Assembly (NCBI GenBank): GCA_902552475.1
Contig: CACDJC010000004.1
Location: 1-63,027 of the forward strand
DNA from: an uncultured Pelagibacteraceae bacterium
GTDB taxonomy: Bacteria > Pseudomonadota > Alphaproteobacteria > Pelagibacterales > Pelagibacteraceae
Reading direction: 5' to 3'
DNA: 63,027 nt
Of this stretch, positions 57,795 to 63,027 are shown piece by piece. The first letter of the stretch is position 1, and each line of letters opens with the position of its first letter. Under the pieces are notes generated by a model, which ran no database searches, was not told the origin of the DNA, and saw nothing but the letters and a program-made list of their open reading frames with translations. The translations under genes were made by a program, and so were the position numbers.

Positions 57795-59378
57795 TTAATT
57801 ATTAAGAATGGCTTCAGAACCCTTTTCAGCAATCATTAGGGTAGGGGCGTTTAAGTTTGCACTAGGTATTTCAGGGATAACTGATGCATCAATTACCCTT
57901 AAATTTTCAATTCCGTTTACTTTTAAATCTTGATCTACAACTGCCATGTCATCCACACCCATTTTGCAAGTTCCGCAGGGATGATAAGCAGTATCAGCTT
58001 TAGATCTGATATATTCATTTAATTCATCTTCTGACTGAGCATCAAAACCTGGGCCAACTTCATCTCCAGCATGTTCTGCTAGAGCGGGTTGAGAAAGGAT
58101 TTTTCTCGCAACATGTATACATTCTCTTGTTTGTTTAAGATCTTCTTCCTCTTTTAAATAATTAAACAATATTTTAGGATAGTCATATGGATTTGATGAA
58201 TTAAGAGTTATCTCCCCTCTGCTTTTTGGATGATTTGGACTTGCATGTAATTGATAACCATGTGAGTCTGGCTCTTCAAGTCCATGGTTTATTACAAAAG
58301 ATGGAAAGAAATGAAATTGAATGTTGGCGACTTTTCTTTCAGGCGAAGATTTAGCAAAACCTCCAGCTTCTAAAAAAGATTTTGAACATGGTCCAGATTT
58401 GAACATAAACCATTGTATGCCAGCTAAAATTTTAGGTACTAATTTTGTGTAAGTATAAAGAGTATTAGGTGTTTTGCATTTTTGCTGAATGTAAGTTTCA
58501 AGATGATCCTGTAAATTTTTTCCAACACCTTTTGAGTTGCAGACAACTTCAATACCATTATTTCTAAGATGCGTTTCATCTCCAACCCCAGATAACATTA
58601 ATAATTGAGGAGAATTAATAGATCCTCCACTTAAAATTACTTCTTTATTTGCATAAATCTTTTCAACGTTGTTTTTAACTTTTACTTGAAGACCTACAGC
58701 TTTTTTTCCTTCAAATAATATCTTTTCTACAAATGAATTTTTTAAAATATTTAAATTTTTTCTATTTTTTGCAGGATTTAAATAATATTTAGCAACACCG
58801 GCTCTTTCACCTTGGTGCATTGTAGTATCAAACATGCCGAAGCCTTCTTGTTCTTCACCATTCATATCTATATTTGTTTTATGACCCGCTTCAGCTGCCG
58901 CATCAATAAACGCTTTAAATAATGGATTTGAGTTCTTTGATAAATTGACTGGAAGAGGGCCTAATGAGCCCCTAAATTGATTTTCTCCCTCAGACCAAGT
59001 TTCAATTTTTTTAAAGTAAGGAAGTACTTTTTCATAAGACCACTTATTTAAACCAAAATTTTCCCATCTTGTATAATCATCTTTATTTCCTCTAACAAAA
59101 ACCATCCCATTATGAGAAGAGCACCCTCCAATCATTTTTCCTCTTGGACAAAATATACGTCTGTCATTTAAATATGGCTCAGGTTCTGAATAATATTTCC
59201 AATTATATTTAGGATCATGCATTGTATAAAGAAGAGCTAATGGCATTTTAACTTTCCAAATATCACTGGATCCTCCTGCCTCAAAAATTGCAACTGAATT
59301 ATTTGAATCTTCTGATAACCTGTTTGCAACTACACATCCAGCAGAACCTGCCCCAACTATAAGATAATCAAAATTCAT
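57795..59378 (-). CDS. GMC-family FAD oxidoreductase, choline-dehydrogenase-like
   Basis: A 527-residue flavoenzyme. FAD site GAGSAG (9-14), the GMC signature GKMIGGCSSHNGMVFVRG, LSGGSINSPQLLMLSGVG, and near the C-terminus YHPCGTCKMG and VIDASVIPEIPSANLNAPTL. The order and wording follow BetA (choline dehydrogenase), which makes betaine aldehyde, better than other GMC branches, but alcohol substrates vary. Overlaps the HD-oxygenase gene by four bases. Together with an aldehyde dehydrogenase further on, a choline-type alcohol-to-acid route is possible. Confidence 0.88.
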   Translation of the reverse strand: MNFDYLIVGAGSAGCVVANRLSEDSNNSVAIFEAGGSSDIWKVKMPLALLYTMHDPKYNWKYYSEPEPYLNDRRIFCPRGKMIGGCSSHNGMVFVRGNKDDYTRWENFGLNKWSYEKVLPYFKKIETWSEGENQFRGSLGPLPVNLSKNSNPLFKAFIDAAAEAGHKTNIDMNGEEQEGFGMFDTTMHQGERAGVAKYYLNPAKNRKNLNILKNSFVEKILFEGKKAVGLQVKVKNNVEKIYANKEVILSGGSINSPQLLMLSGVGDETHLRNNGIEVVCNSKGVGKNLQDHLETYIQQKCKTPNTLYTYTKLVPKILAGIQWFMFKSGPCSKSFLEAGGFAKSSPERKVANIQFHFFPSFVINHGLEEPDSHGYQLHASPNHPKSRGEITLNSSNPYDYPKILFNYLKEEEDLKQTRECIHVARKILSQPALAEHAGDEVGPGFDAQSEDELNEYIRSKADTAYHPCGTCKMGVDDMAVVDQDLKVNGIENLRVIDASVIPEIPSANLNAPTLMIAEKGSEAILNN

Positions 59379-59911
59379 ATTATTTTAGAAACTAGCAACA
59401 TTTTATAATCATTAATAGTTTTCATATTGACATATGTTTTTTTTGCCCCTTCATCAAATTTTCTTAATAAAATTGAAGATTTAAAATAAGGTTTTTTTTC
59501 AAAATTTTTAGTCTCTTTGTTATTTAATATACCGCCCTGTAGATTTAAACTTACTTTAGAAGCATGAGATAGTTTTTCAAAATACTTTTTGTTTCTTGCA
59601 AGATATCTTTTAGCTAATACGTGATATTTTATTGGCTCAACAATTTTTTTATCGAAGAATTTTTTTAAATATTGATATCCAATAGTCTCATGGCCCCCAT
59701 CTAGTTTATTTTTTACAAGCTCATCCGGATTATCTATTAAAAAATGACCATAATCATGTAGCAAACAAGAGCAAATCAAATCATCATCACATTTTGCTTT
59801 TTCTGCAAGCATTGCTGATTGGATCATGTGTTCAGACATTGTAAGTTTTTCACCAATATAAAGTGACTTATTCGTTTTAAAATTTTTTATTATTTTATCA
59901 ATAATATCCAT
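59375..59911 (-). CDS. HD-domain mixed-valence di-iron oxygenase, PhnZ/TmpB-like
   Basis: A 178-residue protein matching the PhnZ/TmpB oxygenases that cleave the C-P bond of 1-hydroxyphosphonates. All expected residues are present in order: Tyr18 and Glu21 (YIGE), His28, HD52-53 (LLHDYGH) with His56, His74, His97 with Lys101 (HVLAKRYL), and Asp153 (KFDEGAKK). The second region LQGGILNN also matches. Relatives act on 2-amino-1-hydroxyethylphosphonate (PhnZ) or the hydroxylated trimethylaminoethylphosphonate (TmpB); a non-phosphonate substrate is possible. It sits five bases after a TauD-type oxygenase gene, the same pairing as PhnY-PhnZ and TmpA-TmpB. Confidence 0.85.
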   Translation of the reverse strand: MDIIDKIIKNFKTNKSLYIGEKLTMSEHMIQSAMLAEKAKCDDDLICSCLLHDYGHFLIDNPDELVKNKLDGGHETIGYQYLKKFFDKKIVEPIKYHVLAKRYLARNKKYFEKLSHASKVSLNLQGGILNNKETKNFEKKPYFKSSILLRKFDEGAKKTYVNMKTINDYKMLLVSKII

Positions 59912-59916
59912 GAATG

Positions 59917-60750
59917 TTATACAGGATGATCACCTTCGATTGCTATTCTATCCATTATTCTTTCATGACCAAGTCCTCTACCAGGATAAAAGTCAGCTAT
60001 AGCAAAATGAATAACACTTCTATTATCCCAAATACAAACTGTATTTTCTGTCCATGTAAATCTGCAAGTCAATTCAAGTCTAGATTGGTGCTCAAATATT
60101 TTTTTTAAAATTTCATCACTTTCTTTTTTATCCATTCCAATTATTTCTTTTGTATAAGTCCAATTAACAAAAAGAATTTTTTTACCTGTTTCTGGATGAG
60201 TTCTTACAATAGGGTGTTCATTAGAATATTCGTCGTAATTTCTTTTTTTATTACCTTCCATTTTTTTATAACTTTCTATGAAAAATTCTGCTCCTAAGGA
60301 ACTATGAATTGCTTTTTTATCTTTAATTTTTTCTTTTATTTCTTCATCTAAAGTTTCCCAAGCTAATTCCATATTTGAAAAACAAGTATCTCCACCAACT
60401 GGAGGAATCTTAATTGATTTTAATATAACTGCTTTGGTAGGTTTTGCGTTGTAGCTAACATCGCTATGCCAATTTTCTCCCCATTGGTTTTGTTCATCTT
60501 CTGCTTTAATTATTCTGACTATTTCTGGATGATCATCTAACCCTTTAACATATGCGTGCGTTTCTAAAGGTCCAAATTTTTCAGCTAAAGCTTTATGTTC
60601 TTCAGCATTTATTATTTGGTCTCTAAAAAAAATAACTTTATGTTCTAATAACAAATCATTAATTTTTTTTATATTTTTATCTGATGTATCTTTAAGATTT
60701 ATACCTTTAATTTCAGCTCCTAATGCTCCTGATAAAAGTTTAGTTTCCAT
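59917..60750 (-). CDS. TauD/TfdA-family Fe(II)/2-oxoglutarate dioxygenase
   Basis: A 277-residue dioxygenase. N-terminal SGALGAEIKGINL and HKVIFFRDQ are TauD hallmarks; the iron site is WHSDVSY (His95, Asp97) with distal His248 in RSVIHFAI and the 2OG Arg at 264 or 268. TauD acts on taurine, others on sulfonates, phosphonates or amines. It is next to the HD oxygenase and likely supplies its hydroxylated substrate. It is shorter than TmpA (a gamma-butyrobetaine-hydroxylase-like protein) and not of the PhnY kind, so the substrate is open. Confidence 0.9.
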   Translation of the reverse strand: METKLLSGALGAEIKGINLKDTSDKNIKKINDLLLEHKVIFFRDQIINAEEHKALAEKFGPLETHAYVKGLDDHPEIVRIIKAEDEQNQWGENWHSDVSYNAKPTKAVILKSIKIPPVGGDTCFSNMELAWETLDEEIKEKIKDKKAIHSSLGAEFFIESYKKMEGNKKRNYDEYSNEHPIVRTHPETGKKILFVNWTYTKEIIGMDKKESDEILKKIFEHQSRLELTCRFTWTENTVCIWDNRSVIHFAIADFYPGRGLGHERIMDRIAIEGDHPV

Positions 60751-60753
60751 AAA

Positions 60754-61221
60754 TTATTTTTTTAGTTTATCAGATAAGACCAAATTATCTGAATTAAACT
60801 TAGTTTTATTTTCTTCTATAAATTTATCCATAATTTCTAGCTTGTCTTCTTCAAACTCAGTAACTTTTCTTTTTTCTAGATCAATATAAAGAGATAAATT
60901 TTCCATAGTAGCAGCAAGTTTTTTGGTTTTTTTTTCATACATTTCGCATTTTAAGTGTAGTCTTTTTTTATCATGATCAAAGAATGTACAAAAAACATCA
61001 ACTTCCTCATTTTCTTTAACTTCATTATTGTAAGTAGTGCGTGTCTCAACAACCATTGTGCTTCTTTTATTAACTTTTGCATTTGCACCACCCATATTAA
61101 ATTTATTTAGCATAGTTTCCCATGCTTCATCAAAAATAAGCACATAGTAAGCCATGTTCATATGCTCGTTATAATCGGTCCAATCTTTAATTATTTTTCT
61201 TGTAGCAAGATGTACTGACAT
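60754..61221 (-). CDS. Hotdog thioesterase, betainyl-CoA-thioesterase-like
   Basis: A 155-residue 4-HBT-type hotdog protein. MSVHLATRKIIKDWTDYNEH and MNMAYYVLIFDEAWETML carry the DYNEHMN motif of this class. In carnitine operons a similar enzyme releases glycine betaine from betainyl-CoA (CdhB), which fits the facing carnitine genes. ATG 61221 is chosen over a TTG at 61254: the latter overlaps the aldolase gene, the former starts one base after its stop. Confidence 0.82.
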   Translation of the reverse strand: MSVHLATRKIIKDWTDYNEHMNMAYYVLIFDEAWETMLNKFNMGGANAKVNKRSTMVVETRTTYNNEVKENEEVDVFCTFFDHDKKRLHLKCEMYEKKTKKLAATMENLSLYIDLEKRKVTEFEEDKLEIMDKFIEENKTKFNSDNLVLSDKLKK

Positions 61222-61222
61222 A

Positions 61223-61951
61223 TTAATTTTTATAACTTGGGTCTTCTTTATCAAGAATTAATCTTATAGCTTTCAAATGTAAATCTTTTGAGTCTGTTGA
61301 ATAATCTTCCCATTCTTGAGCAGTTTTTTCCGCAACTTCGTTGCTAACCACTTTAAGTTTTTTATTTGTAGCAAGAGCAGTTATGTAGGTTTCGCATGCT
61401 CTTTCAAAATAATACAACTCATCAAATGCTTCAGCTACAGTTTGGCCAGTCGTTAAGACTCCATGATTGGACATAAGTAAAACTTTTTTATTTCCAATTT
61501 TAGTTGCCATTTCTTCTGATTCTTCTTCAAAACCCATTCCACCATAATCTCTATAAACTCCAACTCTATTATAAAATCTCATTGTATTTTGATCTATTGG
61601 AGGCAAAGTAGGGTCATCTAAAGTAGATAGAGCTGTTGCATATTTAGAATGTATATGGAGTATGCATTTTGCGTGAGGTACTTTTTTATGAATTGCTCCA
61701 TGAATATATAGCGCTGTTGGATCAACAAGCTCGGGTTTATTTTTAAGCTCATCCATTTTGCTTTTTTCAACCAAGAATAGGTCACTAGCTTTTATATTAC
61801 TGAAGTGCATTCCTGTACCATTCACATAGAAATCTTCATTCGAGCCTGGAGCACATACGCTAAAATGATTTGCAATTGCTTCATGCATATTTAATTTCGC
61901 AGTCCATCTAAAAACTGCCGCTAAATCTCTTAAAATTTCTAATTTATCCAT
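61223..61951 (-). CDS. Class II aldolase/adducin family protein
   Basis: A 242-residue protein of the class II aldolase/adducin fold. The zinc site is HIHSKY plus a later His in SNHGVLTTGQ, with FSVCAPGSNEDFYVNGTG for phosphate or anion binding. Members include fuculose-1-phosphate aldolase but also many of unknown role in amine-catabolic operons. It is the first gene of the minus-strand block, 32 bases from the divergent carnitine-type genes. Confidence 0.88.
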   Translation of the reverse strand: MDKLEILRDLAAVFRWTAKLNMHEAIANHFSVCAPGSNEDFYVNGTGMHFSNIKASDLFLVEKSKMDELKNKPELVDPTALYIHGAIHKKVPHAKCILHIHSKYATALSTLDDPTLPPIDQNTMRFYNRVGVYRDYGGMGFEEESEEMATKIGNKKVLLMSNHGVLTTGQTVAEAFDELYYFERACETYITALATNKKLKVVSNEVAEKTAQEWEDYSTDSKDLHLKAIRLILDKEDPSYKN

Positions 61952-61983
61952 AAACTTTATGATAGTATAAATGTAAAAAAAAA

Positions 61984-62871
61984 ATGAACAATAAAGTTTT
62001 TATCTCATGTGCGGTCACAGGATCTGGTGATACAGCCAGCAAGCACCCAGATTTGCCCAAAACACCAGAACAAATTGCTACAGCTGCAATAGAAGCGGCA
62101 AAAGCAGGTGCTGCTATAGCACATATTCATGTAAGGGAAGAAGACGGAACACCTAGCAGAAGGTTAGAATTATATAAAGAAGTGGTAGACAGAGTCAGAG
62201 CAAGTGAAACAGATGTTATATTAAATTTAACAACCGGAATGGGTGGAGATTTAGATATTGGACAAGGAAAAAATCCATTAGATTTTGGACCTATGACAGA
62301 TATGGCAAATGTAATGGAAAGGATTGCAAATGCAGAGCAATTTTTACCAGAAATTTGCACTTTAGATTGTGGGACTTTAAATTTTGGAGATAGTTCTGTA
62401 ATTACAGTTAACACCCCAAATGATTTAAGAAAAGCAGCAAAGAGATTACAGGAAATAAAAGTTAAACCAGAAATTGAAGCATTTGATTTAGGAAATATGT
62501 GGTTTGGTGCACAGTTATACAAAGAAGGATTGCTTGACGATCCTCCGATGTTTCAAATGTGTTTAGGTATACCATGGGGAGCTCCTGCAACACCATTAGC
62601 TATGCAAGCGATGAAGGACATTATGCCAAAAGAGGGTGTGTGGTCAGGTTTTGCAATATCAAAAAATGAAATGCCATTTGTTGCGCAAACAGTTGTAATG
62701 GGTGGAAATCCAAGAGTGGGCCTTGAAGATAATTTATATTTATCAAAAGGTAAATTGGCTACAAATGCTCAACTAGTTGAAAAAGCAATAAGAATAGTTA
62801 CTGATTTAGGTGTATCAATAATGTCGCCAGAAGAAACAAGAGAAAAACTTAAACTTGTTAAACACAAGTAA
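61984..62871 (+). CDS. Beta-keto acid cleavage enzyme (BKACE), probable 3-dehydrocarnitine cleavage enzyme
   Basis: A 295-residue BKACE protein that, with acetyl-CoA, cleaves a beta-keto acid to acetoacetate and an acyl-CoA. SCAVTGSGDT and HPDLPKTPEQIA, the metal residues in AHIHVRE (His47, His49), NLTTGMGGDLDIG and EICTLDCGTLNFGD follow Pseudomonas CdhC (dehydrocarnitine to betainyl-CoA plus acetoacetate) from memory better than the kce lysine-pathway branch. The next gene, sharing one base, resembles carnitine dehydrogenase, and a thioesterase lies across the divergent gap, so the carnitine route to glycine betaine is supported. Confidence 0.9.
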   Translation: MNNKVFISCAVTGSGDTASKHPDLPKTPEQIATAAIEAAKAGAAIAHIHVREEDGTPSRRLELYKEVVDRVRASETDVILNLTTGMGGDLDIGQGKNPLDFGPMTDMANVMERIANAEQFLPEICTLDCGTLNFGDSSVITVNTPNDLRKAAKRLQEIKVKPEIEAFDLGNMWFGAQLYKEGLLDDPPMFQMCLGIPWGAPATPLAMQAMKDIMPKEGVWSGFAISKNEMPFVAQTVVMGGNPRVGLEDNLYLSKGKLATNAQLVEKAIRIVTDLGVSIMSPEETREKLKLVKHK

Positions 62872-63027
62872 TGTCAAATATAAAAAAAGTGGCGATAATA
62901 GGCACTGGTGTAATTGGTGCTGGATGGATAATTAGATGTTTAGCACAAGGCAAGATTGTTCATGCTTTTGATAAAGATTTAAAATTAAAAAAAAATTTAC
63001 TTTCAGAAATTAGAAGAACATTACCAT
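62871..63027 (+). CDS. 3-hydroxyacyl-CoA/L-carnitine dehydrogenase, 3'-truncated by window edge
   Basis: Only 52 residues are seen, beginning VAIIGTGVIGAGWIIRCLA with the GxGxxG NAD motif of the 3-hydroxyacyl-CoA dehydrogenase family. Given the dehydrocarnitine-cleavage gene just before it (one shared base), L-carnitine dehydrogenase (CdhA/LcdH) is the likely role. The diagnostic C-terminal half is outside the window, including whether a thioesterase domain is fused. Confidence 0.75.
   Translation, partial: MSNIKKVAIIGTGVIGAGWIIRCLAQGKIVHAFDKDLKLKKNLLSEIRRTLP

Noticed and set aside
62127..62522. 131-residue open frame antisense to the dehydrocarnitine cleavage gene
   Set aside because: The sense gene is clearly real and conserved; the antisense frame has no independent support.

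Overview
The window looks like a chromosomal piece of a SAR11-type alphaproteobacterium (Pelagibacterales). It is very AT-rich, its spacers are tiny and genes often overlap by 1 to 20 bases. It carries a permuted, two-piece tmRNA gene of the alphaproteobacterial kind, and its gene set (ThyX, pyruvate phosphate dikinase, many osmolyte and amino-acid transporters and oxygenases, very few regulators) fits an open-ocean oligotroph. This assignment is inference from gene content and composition; no 16S gene lies in the window.

Layout. 1-6059 (+): end of an S49 peptidase, then glyQ, glyS and ppdK. 6070-7901 (-): nadC and nadA. 7959-9500: tRNA-Leu(GAG), a lone oxygenase-like gene and the two-piece tmRNA (ssrA) on the minus strand; a 20-bp copy of the tmRNA 3' end lies beside the tRNA, as if a small island had integrated. 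9507-15768: thyX, mrp (-), hflK-hflC-DUF2065-degP/Q-miaA. 15822-20854: branched-chain amino-acid synthesis (ilvI, ilvH, ilvC, leuA). 20856-26271: rod-shape operon mreB-mreC-mreD-mrdA-mrdB. 26342-33227: an amino-acid/2-oxoacid block (DadA-like dehydrogenase, fused indolepyruvate ferredoxin oxidoreductase, EamA permease, D-2-hydroxyacid dehydrogenase) and msrB. 33288-34897: an inverse-autotransporter beta-barrel with no passenger, next to a separate secreted Ser/Ala/Gly-rich protein. 34957-37506: DUF1479 oxygenase, glutaredoxin, DUF2805 protein, LysE exporter with a leader hairpin. 37597-50822: two complete branched-chain/amide-type ABC importers (SBP-H-M-G-F, and G-F-H-M with a convergent SBP), with AzlC/AzlD, a secreted pentapeptide-repeat protein, a CsiD/GlaH-type glutarate hydroxylase and a ProC-like reductase between them.

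50896-63027 is the most unusual part. A minus-strand block of eleven genes plus class II aldolase (two sub-operons) faces a plus-strand pair across 32 bp. It combines a dehydrocarnitine-cleavage enzyme, the start of a carnitine-dehydrogenase-like gene, a thioesterase, a TauD-type Fe(II)/2-oxoglutarate oxygenase, a PhnZ/TmpB-like HD di-iron oxygenase, a choline-dehydrogenase-like GMC enzyme, an IPNS-like oxygenase, a luciferase-like monooxygenase, a DUF1185 protein, an alpha/beta hydrolase, an aldehyde dehydrogenase and two EamA permeases. I infer a quaternary-amine catabolic region whose routes (carnitine, choline-like alcohols, possibly a trimethylammonium phosphonate) may meet at glycine betaine. 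Substrates are not proven by sequence.

No CRISPR array, insertion sequence, integrase, rRNA gene or replication origin is visible. No gene-free stretch exceeds 300 bases once the tmRNA is counted.
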